Part shown: piece by piece, positions 53,133 to 64,000 of the stretch
Numbering within the stretch: the first letter of the stretch is position 1
Layout of the letters: every line of letters starts with the position of its first letter
Made by a program: the position numbers and the translations under genes
Assembly: GCA_025330725.1 (NCBI GenBank)
Contig: JAIWND010000035.1
Coordinates: 124,001-188,000 of the forward strand
Reading direction: 5' to 3'
From: Chlamydoabsidia padenii
Taxonomy: Eukaryota; Mucoromycota; Mucoromycetes; Mucorales; Cunninghamellaceae
Length of the DNA stretch: 64,000 nucleotides
The notes under the pieces: generated by a model
The model's database searches: none
The model's input: the letters and a program-made list of their open reading frames with translations, nothing else
Told to the model about the DNA's origin: nothing

Positions 53133-54829
53133 CTAATCGGCATGGTTAAATAAGTAGCTGACACTTTCACCATTGTGCTACAATAAAAAGAAAGAGAGAT
53201 CAAGTTAATAACTTCCTTTGCATTTATTCTGACTAGATCATAGGAGTTACTTACCGTTCTTCGGATAGCTTCAGCAAAGGTAGTTGAGATATCGATAATA
53301 GTGAGTTTTTCACATTGATCCATTTTAGCAGGGGGAATTGGGAATGTATTGGTGACAACAAGCTATAAAAAGTCAGGATATAAAAAAGTTGGATCATTAA
53401 TGGTGATAAGACTTTTTTTCTCCCCCCTTTCCAAACAACATACCTTGTATATACTGTCACATGCTTGAATCTTTTGGACAGATTCACCACTGAGAACACC
53501 ATGAGTAGCAATGATGTATACCTTTTCGGCACCACATTTGTGTACCAAGTGGTCAGCAGCATCGAGGAATGTTTGACATCCATCAATAATATCATCCTAA
53601 AGTAATCATTAGTTTCCCCCTATTCCTCTTTTCTTCTTATTGCAGTAGTTACTTACAGTTAAAAACACGACCTTGTCTTTCACATCGCCCACCAAAGTAA
53701 TTGTGCTTTCTTCACCATCAGTATCCGCCACGATCGAGACAGCAGCATTCATGATATCCAGGTTAGATCCCACATCATTCAAAGAAGAGATCGAAGCTGT
53801 CAAATCTTCCACCACTTCTTCTTCAGTTTCAGTCATTTGTTGTTGGACCAGAGATGCAGTGGCTTCATTACCACCTTTAGGCATTCCACTATAAGGTCGG
53901 TTATGGCCTTGAGGACCAGAGCGAGATCGATCTTTGTGAATCAAAGCAAAATCCAATCGAAGAGCATCCGCCAATGAGGTGACTCTATTAAACAAAGAGA
54001 GAACAAGTCAATATCCCCATTCCCCACATACTCTTTTTTCTTTCTTTCTTTTTCTTACTAGTCTTTCTTACCTTTTAGCACCACCAGCGTTCTTACTGAC
54101 TACCACACCATTTTCCCAATTAGGTACATGTTGAGTGATCCATTTAGCAATGACAGGTTCCGCATATAAGTTATCGACAGGACGCTGGAAGAATCCTTGC
54201 ATTTGACTAGCGTGAAGATCCATGGTGATGATATGATCTACACCAGCAACCACCAACATATTGGCAACCACTATCAAATAAAAAGATACATCAGTAAACA
54301 GGTGCGGCCACTACTTTTTTTCATGTTCCGACTTACGTTTGGCGGTGATACAAGTTCGTCCTTTGCGTTTGCTTTGTTTGCAGTAAGGGAAGTATGGCAA
54401 GACGGCAGTGATACGTTTAGCAGACCCAATACGAGCAGCTTGAATCATAATACACAGTTCGATGATATTGTCGTTCATTTCAGTTGAGCCGGATTGTATA
54501 ATAAAGACATCTTCCCCACGAATGGAAACACCTAAAGAATAAAAGTAAAAGAAAGTCAGTCGAATTCGCTGAAAAGCCTCACCATATAGTAAGTCAAGTT
54601 ACTTACCGATTTCAACGCTATCATTCATAACCATTAAAAGAAGATATCGTTATGGATTAGTATGATTAGAATGGAGATCTGCCCCGCAGTTTTATTTTGT
54701 ATATTACCTTGTTTCCTTGTTGCTAAACTTTTTGGAAGTAGTGTCAGCTAATGGAGTGCCCAGTTTCTTGGCCACCAATTGGGCAAGTTCAGGATGAGAA
54801 GAGCCAGATAAGATCTTTGTATTACGCAT
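53133..54829 (-). CDS. PRS1: Ribose-phosphate diphosphokinase subunit, Prs1-like with insertion
   Basis: Eight exons (54829-54708, 54617-54607, 54531-54337, 54270-54072, 53984-53657, 53596-53444, 53362-53255, 53177-53133) give 386 codons. The second exon is only 11 nt, yet it restores the family text [16 protein letters not shown]. Motifs: '[20 protein letters not shown]', 'ADH'-equivalent '[18 protein letters not shown]', [13 protein letters not shown], and '[15 protein letters not shown]' in place of the usual VDDMADTCGT. An insertion of about 65 residues (about 215-280) sits between the 'HKDRSRS' and 'LVGDVKDK' segments, where yeast Prs1 and Prs5 also carry extra sequence. PRPP feeds histidine, purine and tryptophan synthesis. 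The altered ribose-phosphate loop suggests a partly non-catalytic partner subunit. Confidence 0.9.
54607..54617 (-). other. 11-nt microexon of PRS1
   Basis: CGTTGAAATCG is flanked by GATAG and GTAAGT on the minus strand. It encodes the middle of the conserved ETSVEIG segment. Without it the family sequence is lost and the frame breaks. Confidence 0.7.
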
Positions 54830-54889
54830 GGAGAGTAGAATGTCAAAAGGGAATATAATACAAAAAGAAAAAGAAAGAAAGAGGAAACG

Positions 54890-54918
54890 AAAAAAAAAAA
54901 AAAAAAAAAAAAAAAAAA
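54890..54918 (-). promoter_or_regulatory. T29 tract upstream of PRS1
   Basis: A29 on the plus strand is T29 on the PRS1 sense strand, 61-89 nt before the ATG. Similar sense-strand T tracts precede several genes here. Poly(dT) promoter tracts generally disfavour nucleosomes. Confidence 0.35.
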
Positions 54919-54952
54919 CAACCGGGCCCTATATCACTGCGAGGCTTAAACA

Positions 54953-54965
54953 TTCAAAACCCGCC
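54953..54965 (+). promoter_or_regulatory. TTCAAAACCCGCC element
   Basis: About 125-135 nt upstream of the PRS1 ATG, on the strand opposite to the gene. Close match to the recurrent motif. Confidence 0.3.
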
Positions 54966-55208
54966 ATTGTGAGAAGGGTTTTCCAAACTTCGAGTGGCAT
55001 TGTCACACAGTACGTATATGATAGGAAGTAGATCAAATGTTCTTTTTATTATAAATGATAGTTTGTAAAAACAAATGATACGAATTATGATAATAATGTT
55101 AATGAGTTATGAGAATATACAAAGATGGGGAATATACAAAGGGGTGGAGAAGTAAGACACAATTACACTACTATATATATATATATATATGTGAAAAAAA
55201 GGGGGCGG

Positions 55209-58200
55209 TTAATGCTGTACACAACGTTTTATTATCGCATGATTACCTTTTTTGTAAAGTGGATGTTGAGATAAACCAGAGATTTCAGAGTACATTTGTA
55301 ACGCGCGGAGAATATGAGTTGGATCCAGTTCCAAAGCATCACCTAGTTTTTCGAGCACACCCGAGAATTGTCCTACTTTTTGCAAATACAAACTTGACAC
55401 GGCGTTCTAAAAATCATAAAATAAAAGTTAATATCCAGTTCAGCCTCGTCTTGTTCATACATACCTCCACCCGAGTGACAAAGTTTTCCATCAAGATCAT
55501 GAGTTCATCATCAGATGCTGATTCCATTATGTGTCGTTGTAAGGTATCCAAAAACGTGAAACCTCTTCGTAAAGGTATGCCTTGTTTTTCAATGTCAAAG
55601 TAAGATCCTGACTGATCCTGTATTTGCGTTGTTATTTTCATCGTCATCGTTGATGGTGCCTGTGTCACCGTGTCTCGTCGCTGTAGATGCTGATGTGAAT
55701 GTTGGTTAGCCACCACAAAACCAGTTGTGATTCGTTCCAACCTAATAGCCAAGTCATTCAGAGCACATACAAGAAGTGGATCGACAGTTCGGGCATGTGA
55801 TGGTGTTGATGGAAGCAGTATTGAAGGTCGTTGTTGGATTAATCGTCGTTGCTGATCGTGTCGACTGAAATCAAAGCCATGGGTTTGTTGATCTACGTCC
55901 AAAATAGGTGAGAAGAGACCGCCACCATCGTCAAATGACCCTCTTGCTGTAGACAGAGGAGTATGTAGAGTACTAGAATCGTCCAAGATAGGTGATGTTG
56001 GCACAATACTAGGTGAAGAAGCTGTTGCTGTTGGTGTTGTTATAGGAGAAGGTGGGATTCCTCTTGGGTTCTTGTCTGCTTCCATTCGTCCCGCCAGTTG
56101 TTTAGGGTAGACAAAACTAAGCATTTCTGGTGTTTCCAATCCTTTCAGTCGTCGTTCGCCCAATTCCATCACATGAAAGCCGAGTCGTTTCAGCTGCTGC
56201 ACATCACGAAGTAGATAACCCATACCACCGCTACGTGCCTTGAGTGAGGCCATTTCTTCATTAATGTCATTATCACCAGAGGATGAGCCAAGAGCGCCAG
56301 GAATACTTCGTAGAGCCATAACAACATCCGAGGAAACACATATTTGTCCACCATCCGCCGCATTACATATTCTTGCTGCCTTGTTAACCACAGGTCCAAA
56401 GTAATCCATTCGGTTGGTAATCGGGTTGCGTTCAAAGACAGGTGTGCCCCAATGTATCCCCATGCGTACAGATAGACCACGGTAGATGATGTTTTTTTCA
56501 GAGTCTTCAATTTCACGTCCTTCTTCAGTTTCCAAGATACCAGCTGGCCAGTCCGCCTCCAATAGTTGCAGTTGTACCGTAAAGCACCATAGTAATGCAC
56601 CTGTGATATTTTGAAAGCATGCCATAAATGCATCACCTTCAGTTTTGACTTCATATCCACCGACGCTTCGTAAAGTCCGCCGCATAATTGAGTCATGGAT
56701 CTTGATGGCTGACCGCATATCTTCCTGCTGAGTTTCCCACAAAAATGTCGAGTTCTTGATATCAGTAAAGACGAGAGCTACTTGGTTGATCGGAGGTGGG
56801 ACTTCACGTTCTAGTCTTGCCAAAGTCTATGTTGAAAAAAAAAAAAAAATGTTAATAAGAATAATGATGATGATGGTGTTTTGCGCATTTGTCCATTTCC
56901 ATCCTAGGTCACTTACCGAATCACCAGCACTTTCTTTTCCCCGACGTTTACTTTTCAAAAGTAACCCAGAATCATCCGCCGAGAGCATACCGGACAAGTC
57001 ACCACCAGTTCTTGGAAGAAGGAAGGGATTGACATTACCACCCATGGCCACGCCACGATAGTTGCGGAATTTCTTTTCACGTTGATCAAACATGTCGCCT
57101 ACACCAATCACCATCACCATGATACTTTCGTCGGCACCATAACTGATAGCAAAGTCTCGAAGTTTTTGAGCAGCAATCATATAGTCACTTTTCTCCGTCC
57201 GAGCAACATCCACCGCCGTTTGATAAGACATACAGTCCCAGAGTCCTTGAGAGGCCATGATCAAGAATTCGTCGTTCTCCGTTAGCTCCATCACTGATAT
57301 ATAAGGATTGGCATTGATCACCGGTACCAAGTGGAAGTAGCCAAAGCTGCGAGACACCGGAAGTTCATCGTTGAGCAAACCAGAATTGGACACATAGCCA
57401 CCAGCAGCACGAATTCGAGACGTTTCGCTAGGATTCAGAGGAATATGTTTCTGTGTGATTTCATGGACTTGGCCGCTATTGCGTGAAAGGACCACAAAGA
57501 CATCACCCACATTGGCCACGTAGAGTTTCGTCCCAGAGATATAGCACATAGCAGCAGAGGCACCAGATGAGAAGTGTAATAGGTTCGCCTCGTCGTTTGT
57601 CGCATTACCAGGTTCGTTAACGCCAGTGTTTGATCCAATGCCCAGTCCCTTTTCGAGACCCAAGAACGTACGCCGAATAGCAGAGACCACCGTATCGTCT
57701 TGTTTCGTCTTGACCAATTCGTTCGTCAGGTGATAAGTGAGAGAGTCGTTCAGATACTTTGTAAGGCGGCATCCAGTCTTACTTCGTCGGCATCCATCAA
57801 AGAGAGCAAACAAACATTCGTCATCCTTGTTCCTGAATCGTGGTATCACCAAATCCCATGTCGATAAATGATCGCTTGGCCCAAGCCAGTCCGCAATACC
57901 GTAGCCCATGTTGTTGACCTCCGTTGGTGATGTTCGCACGCGTCGATCGTAGTACTCTTCGGGTGTCGTTACCCCCAAAATGGTGATATCCATCAAGCCG
58001 AGCATGCGCAATTTGGTGAGTGCACTGAAGTCTGATAAGTTTTTGTCGTTAGGATTGAAACTTTCTGGGTGCATTTGTTTAATTTCAAGTCGCTTGTTCC
58101 CAGATAGATTCAAGTACTTGAGACCCAAATTCCAATTCCTATCCAGAAACAGAAAAAAAAAGGGGGGGGAGGAGGAGGAAGGATTAGCATATCGTTTATA

Positions 58201-61200
58201 TACCTTAATCTATTATGTGTATTCTATTTACCAATTCCAATCATAGGGCCAGTTTGCAATATTGTATTTCAGTACGTTGTTACCAACATCGAGAACCAAG
58301 AGTTTCCGTAATTTCCCAATTTCCGCTGGTAAGGTTTGCAATTTGTTGTCATTGACAGCCAGAACACGCAGGTACGACAATTTTTCAATGTCATCCGCTG
58401 GTAAAGAGGTGAGTGTGTTGCCAGAGAGATATAGTTCATATAGATGTTGATGACAAAGTTCTTCAGGGGGGATTTCATAAAGTTCATTATAGGCCAAATT
58501 CAACGTCCGGAGTTCCAAAAACAAGGATAGAGGAGACCACACATCGTCTGTCAAACGATTATCACCAAGGAAGAGTTGTCGTAATGACAGAGACAAAGGA
58601 GGAGGGTGGTTTCGAGGACTGGCAAAAAAAGATGGTGGATTAAAGTTGGGTGCACCATTGCCACCACTGAAAGATAATGTTGATGAGCCCATATGTTGTC
58701 GATCCAGTTGCGCGTTGTCGTTAGCTTGATTATTGTTACCCCCTTCTTGACCAGTATCAGTATCGTTGACCACTAAAGAGATTGTATCTTCAAGAGAATT
58801 TTGATTACCACGAGAAGGTACCACACCTTGCCCGGCAGGTGAGTTGGATTTAGTATTATTGCCACCATGAGAAGGACCACCACCATATGGAAGATGAAGA
58901 CACATACCAGTTTCAGAGAATGGCTCCGGGAATGTTTCCAACAAGTTGGAGGAACAGTTGAGGACTTGTAAAGAAGAGCAGAGCCACAATTCCTTTGGTA
59001 GACTTTGCAAATTGTTCTTCTGTGCCAGTAAGACCTTGAGTTCAGTGAGCTTGGAGATTTCCATGGGAAGGCCATTCAGTTTATTATCTTGTATTGATAG
59101 CCGATTGAGCTTCTGTAGGACGCCAATGCTTTTTGGTAATGATGTCAACGTATTGCTGTCCAAAGTCAGTTGTTCCAAATTCAAAGTCGAGTAAAATATG
59201 TCGTCAGGGAATGATGATAGTTTGCAGTTGGACAAGTTGAGATTGGTGAGAAGAGTAGGGACAGAATAAGGCTGGAGTGTCTTCCCAGGTAATGTCGGTG
59301 GTTTATAAACAGCGTCAGCAGGTGTTTGACAAAAGCCCATGTTAAATTGAGTAAGATGGTTTTTCGACATTTGCAAGTGGCGGAGGTTGGTGAATTCACA
59401 ACTGATGATGCTGACAGCGTTGTAATCCATAAACAAGATATTGAGCTTGGGTAGTTGACAGATAACATCCAAATCCACTATAAGATTTTGTCGAATATCC
59501 AATTCCTGTAGATTTTCCAGTTCAGCAAATGACGGTGGTAAACTTCCTGACAATCGATTGGCAATGGCGAAGAAGCTAGTCAAATTCTTGAGATTCCCAA
59601 TTTCATCCGGTAACCGTGTGATCTTGTTGAAGCTAATGTCAAGATAAGAGAGTTGAGGCAGATCACATATGACAGTAGGGAATTTGGTGAGACAATTGTT
59701 GGAGATCGATAACAAGTTGAGATGCTGCAAGGTGGCAAATGAGTCGGGTAATGATTCCAATCTGTTGTTGAGAGCCCGTAGAGATTTTAATTGATGTAGA
59801 TCCTCCAAATGCCCAGATGTCAGGTCGCACAGTCGATTTCCAGATATATTGAGATGTTCCAGTTGACTTGAATGACGAAGAGAGGAAGGTAATGTGGTGT
59901 ATTCATTGTCTACAAGCCATAGTTGTTTTAGTGATACACATGATTGCATAAAGTCCAACGGTATTTCCATCAACAAGTTCTTGGTAAGATCCAAAGACAC
60001 GATTTCAGCTGCATGATTATACAAGAATATTGGTATGGTAGGAAGATTGTGGCCTTGTAATCCGAGGTGTTTAAAGTTGGCAAAGTCAGATTCATGCAAG
60101 TTGGTTGTTGATCTTGGCCCAAATGAGAAACGAAGTAGATAAGAGTTGTCTTCGCGCCCAACGTCTTCGATATTGTCTTCTTCAGTATAGCCCATCTTTT
60201 CGAGTAGTTGCTTTTGGATTTCCAATGGACGTTCAGTCAAAAGTAGAGGTCGATCTAAATTGATATATAGATTATAATAGTTAGTTCTCGTCCTTTTCAT
60301 TCCTTTTTCTTCTTACCAAGATTATGTAATCGAATAAGTAGGTTGTATTTGCTGAGATCATGCAAAAAGAACTTCCCCGCCAATCGATTGACAAGTTCTT
60401 TTGTTGTTGTATTAAGAGGTACTTGAAGTGTTCCAAATGTATTGTCAGGTCTAAATATCCGTATACAGTACTATTAACGGATTCGTGAAAAGTGTTAGTA
60501 TATTGTTTAGTTATTATATTCAAGTGCCACTTACATTACGCCTTTTAATATTCCAATCTGTTCCATCAGTAAAGTTGACTTCATCAAACAAGGACCGATC
60601 ATCATCGCCAGGGGTAGGAGGTGGCATTGATTGAGAAGAGGATTCAATGTTGTCTGCAGGTTCGACAGCCCAGCTGTCAGGGGGTACCCATAAATCAGAA
60701 GGTGGAGCCTAATACAAGGAGAATAATAAAGTAAGTTTGCATTTCATTTTCATATTTCATTTGTTGTACATCTTGATACTTACACCACCAGTTAGTTGAG
60801 AGGCAGAGCCATGTCGGTTTGAGGAATCCATATGATTGATGTTGACAATACCATCCATAGCACCAAAGTTTTGGTCCACTAATCATTTGATAAATAATAA
60901 AAAGTAGGTCAGTTTACATTATATCTTTATCTTTTCTTCGTCCTTGATATAATTACATACAGTCAATTTCCTAAAAGTAAAGTGTAGTAGAAGAAGTTTA
61001 GTACTAAATAGATAAAAACTAGGAGGAGTATTACCTTTCCATCCAAAGCAAATATACCGTCGTTTGTCCTGGAAAGACGAACAGTTGGGTTTGATCCAGT
61101 TGCCTTTCGTTGTTTTTCGTTCACCCCAGAGTTGTGTCGATTCCCATAGTAATGGTACACGTTTTTTAAATATTGACCATCATCTTGTGTCGAATCAAGT

Positions 61201-61970
61201 GGGTGTGGCGTAGGTCGTAAAAATGTCGAGTCAAAGTCGGTGGATTCCTTTGCTTTGTGTCGTGTTGTTGAAGAGTTTCTTGATACAGTGGTTGAGGTAG
61301 TGCTGCTAGGAGGGCTGGTGTTGATATTTTGATTCGTAGGATATTTGACGTTTGTAGTTTCAGTACTATTTGGTGACTCTGTACGGCGGTCTATATACAA
61401 TAAAAGAATTATTACAAGTTAGTCAGTATCCAGTTGAATACAGTCTATCTTTATGACAGCCTCCTCCCTCCAAAATAAAAAGTAGAATCCTTACGTTTCT
61501 TTTTCAAACGACCAAATAGATTTCGTTTCTTGTCCTTGGGTGGTTGTATTGGTAAAGTATATTGTGGCGTTGGAGAAGAAGGTCTTGTAGCAGGATGTTG
61601 TTCTATTTGGTTCAAGTGAAAAGAGAGGAGAGAGGAGAGAGATAAAATTAGATTTTGCACAACGTAATACGGGAAGATATGACAATAGCCGGACGATTTT
61701 TTTTTTTTTTTTTTGTGTGTATTTATGTGTATGTGTTGCTGTGTGTATCTTACCTTGAGTAGTAACAATATCCGGTAATGTTTGGCTTCGATTCATTGTT
61801 GGAGTAGAAGCATAAGATGAGGAAGTCGTCGAGGATAAACCATAAAAGTGAGACCGCGAATGATTCAGAGAAGTAGAATCGTTATGCAAAGGACTGACAG
61901 GTCGGGATCTTGAAGGATTGGGTGGATGTTGTGGTTGCTGTTCCAAGGAGCGCCTCCGTGGCAAAGGCAT
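55209..61970 (-). CDS. CYR1: Adenylate cyclase Cyr1 (RA, LRR, PP2C-like and cyclase domains)
   Basis: Eleven exons (61970-61754, 61602-61495, 61390-61035, 60970-60961, 60878-60784, 60708-60535, 60470-60317, 60254-58232, 58138-56917, 56826-55465, 55406-55209) give 1972 codons; exon 4 is 10 nt. Order: disordered N-tail; Ras-associating domain (about 315-420, 'PDNTFGTLQVPLNTTTKELV'); 15 or more leucine-rich repeats (about 430-1080); PP2C-like domain (about 1100-1400) lacking several metal ligands; class III cyclase from about 1460 with 'VALVFTDIKNSTFLWE' and 'GYEVKTEGDAFMACF', whose Lys and Asp specify ATP. By family knowledge it makes cAMP for PKA, is activated by Ras, and controls growth and dimorphism. 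The C-terminal 60 residues resemble the Cap/Srv2-binding end. Confidence 0.96.
60961..60970 (-). other. 10-nt microexon of CYR1
   Basis: GAAATTGACT is flanked by TTTTAG and GTATGT on the minus strand. Including it keeps the frame between exon 3 (phase 0) and exon 5 (phase 1); skipping it shifts the frame. Confidence 0.6.
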
Positions 61971-62580
61971 TAGAATAATAAAGTAGTGTAAAAGATGACA
62001 AAGGATATGAAGTACAAAGGAGGAGGGATAATGTTCTATTACTATAAGGTTTATCACTTTATATTTTGATAAGTTAATGTATTAAAACTATAAAGAAAAA
62101 GAAGAGAAGTAGGAGAAGAAGGGCAACGTGTAATTATGGGTGGGTCGAAGGAAAAAATAGAAAAAGAAGACAGAGAAAAGAAGGAATGAAAAAATACGGG
62201 TGGGTTCTATTTTACAATCCGTCCGACCGCTGTCGCTTCCAAATTATTTAAATCCCGATAAACACTGTGGTTTAAGTCTGGTGGGATTTTTTTATTCCAG
62301 TCTTCCCTTCCTTTCCTTTTTCTTTTAACTCTCTACAACAAGACAGGCACTCTTGCCAGATACTTTTAACTTTTGAAAAGATAAGAAACATACTTCTAGA
62401 AGGTATACTATTTATATTCTGTTTTACTATTGTTAATAAATTCTTCCTTTGTATTAGTCAATCAACAGTAGTCTGACGGTGCAATCTCCTCAATAACCTA
62501 TGTAGTAGTCAAACTGAAACCATCTTAAAACAATACGGTCACCAACTTTATCTCAATCAGTGGCTACAATCGGTCTAATG
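61971..62580. other. Promoter region of CYR1
   Basis: Purine-rich (GAGAAG) DNA lies at 62,090-62,190, which is pyrimidine-rich on the CYR1 sense strand. TTTAAATCCCG at about 62,248 and GGTGGGATTTTTTT at 62,280 resemble the recurrent upstream motif. Confidence 0.35.
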
Positions 62581-63344
62581 GTTTTTGGTTGTGTCTCACT
62601 TCAAGTAAGTCTCTTGGTCTTTTTCCCCTCACTCAGTTGACCAACTTAATTTTTTTTTTTTTTTTTTTTGTTTGTTTTGTTTTTGATAGGTCTTCAAATT
62701 ACTCAACAATCAATGCAAAAGCGATTATGGAAAGATTGTTAATTCAACACTGGTGGTGCAGGCAATGATATGGCTGCCGGGGAGGAACAAGTAGGAAGAC
62801 TCAACAATGGCTTACTCCTTGCGACAACAATACTGGTGATAGGTCACTTCCCAACACACACTATCAAGAACAGCGACCTCACTACAAAGTCACCATCAAC
62901 ATGAAACAAGCTAGTGGATCAAGTAAAAGTGCCTTTGCTCTGTTTGGTGATTTTCGCCCTTGGCGGTGAACAGCACTATCAACAACCCAACATCAGGGAG
63001 CAGTAAACCTTTTTACAAATCCAACGACATCGGCACAAAATGCATGGGCAGTATAGTACATATCAAGTCCGCCAGTTTAGAACCGTTAGCTTAGGATGGT
63101 AAAAGTAATCAGTATCATCGACTCGGGTGCCTACAAAACGAATGATATGGTCGACAATAACGAACACAATCGGGAAAAAGGTACAGCAAACAACTTTATC
63201 AATCAACACTGCAACCATCACCATCATTATCCAATGAAGTATCCAATGTACCACCCATGCGAATCCTCGGCTTTGGCCAACCTCATGCATGACAACACCA
63301 GCAACAATGATATCAAGATAATCTATGGGACATAGACAAAAGAG
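62581..63344. other. Unresolved region with weak plus-strand frames
   Basis: A possible first exon 'MVFGCVSLQ' (62,580) has a GTAAGT donor and an acceptor near 62,690. The downstream frames are short and interrupted: 'KVTINMKQASGSSKSAFALF' at about 62,890, and 'DSGAYKTNDMVDNNEHNREK' at about 63,120 running to TAG at 63,335. I recognise nothing and cannot build one frame. It may be a decayed gene. Confidence 0.25.
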
Positions 63345-63375
<31 letters not shown>

Positions 63376-64000
63376 AAAAGAAAAAAAGGAGAAGGTAGAG
63401 GGGTTAATAATGAATAGTGACGAAGGGGTCGAAAAACGGACCGGTTAGGCTTTTTACACATGGTCACTCTCTTTGGGCAATGGAATCTACTCTGGTCTTT
63501 TGGGTTTGATCTCTTGGAATATTATACAATTATTCATTTATCTTTTATTGTAGTTTAGACACACTTTATTAGTCTTATTCCATAGTTTAGTATCCCCACC
63601 ACTTCCCCTTCTTTTAACTTATTTGACAATAAAGATCATGCTTATTGACACCCATCTACATTGTTGTCTTTTTATTAAAATACTTTACTTATCAAATGTC
63701 TATAGGCCTTTGATTGTGCCAAATACCTGCCTATAGGTTTTAAACGATCATCCTTATGGTAATCTATCATGAAGAAAAAGGAGACAGGATCTCCATGAAA
63801 GGGGTATGTGTAACAAGATTTTTAAGGAGAGGTCCCTCCCCCCTCCCCTCGAAGAAGAACAATAAAGGTTGATGGCCTGGTTTTGTTTTATTATTGCTTC
63901 TTTATACATTCCTTTCTTTTACTTACCAGATACTAAAACTTGACCCATTCCATTCTTTTTTTAAACCATTTTACTAATAACCCATACCCTTCCTTTTTTG
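63345..64000. other. Intergenic edge of the window
   Basis: It starts with A29 (63,345-63,373). Pyrimidine-rich DNA and an AATAAA at about 63,630 follow. No gene is supported. Confidence 0.3.

Overview
The window looks like nuclear DNA of an early-diverging filamentous fungus, most probably a Mucoromycota species. Reasons: AT-rich DNA; genes split by many short introns (mostly 50-100 nt, GTAAGT...YAG); a bifunctional HIS7; a fungal adenylate cyclase of RA-LRR-PP2C-like-cyclase architecture; a class IV chitin synthase; a Num1/Mcp5-type cortical PH protein and an Mnn9-type mannosyltransferase. I cannot name the species.

Layout. 0-8.2 kb: a small membrane protein (minus), then two plus-strand genes, an Spt21/Ams2-like N-terminus joined to an FYRN-FYRC module, and the ribosome-biogenesis helicase Has1. 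8.2-14.9 kb: duplicated intergenic repeats, a 45-codon ORF, a DHA1-type MFS transporter (minus) and an unresolved minus-strand locus. 15-18.6 kb: the Golgi Ca2+/Mn2+ ATPase PMR1. 18.6-24.4 kb: repeat-rich, with a four-unit tandem array. 24.4-30.3 kb: class IV chitin synthase and the mitochondrial protein RRG9 (both minus). 30.3-34.3 kb: an unidentified spliced locus and a six-junction tandem repeat. 34.3-35.7 kb: a low-complexity putative regulator. 35.7-39.4 kb: largely empty. 39.5-47.5 kb: VAP/Scs2, HIS7 and a 1338-aa Num1/Mcp5-like protein (all plus). 47.7-49.5 kb: repeats. 49.5-62 kb: minus-strand genes for an Anp1/Mnn9-family transferase, a broken SWIRM-domain gene, a Prs1-like PRPP synthetase and adenylate cyclase CYR1. 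62-64 kb: nothing convincing.

The genes are ordinary housekeeping, secretory, cell-wall and signalling genes and do not form a cluster. I rebuilt exon structures by hand from splice signals; for the main genes the summed exon lengths are multiples of three and join conserved motifs in frame. PRS1 and CYR1 each need a microexon of 10-11 nt.

The most notable items are the Spt21/Ams2-N plus FYR domain combination, the 20.5-22.6 kb array, a recurrent TTYRAA-CSCGCC-like element upstream of many of the genes, and the broken SWIRM gene. I found no CRISPR array, rRNA, convincing tRNA or intact transposon.
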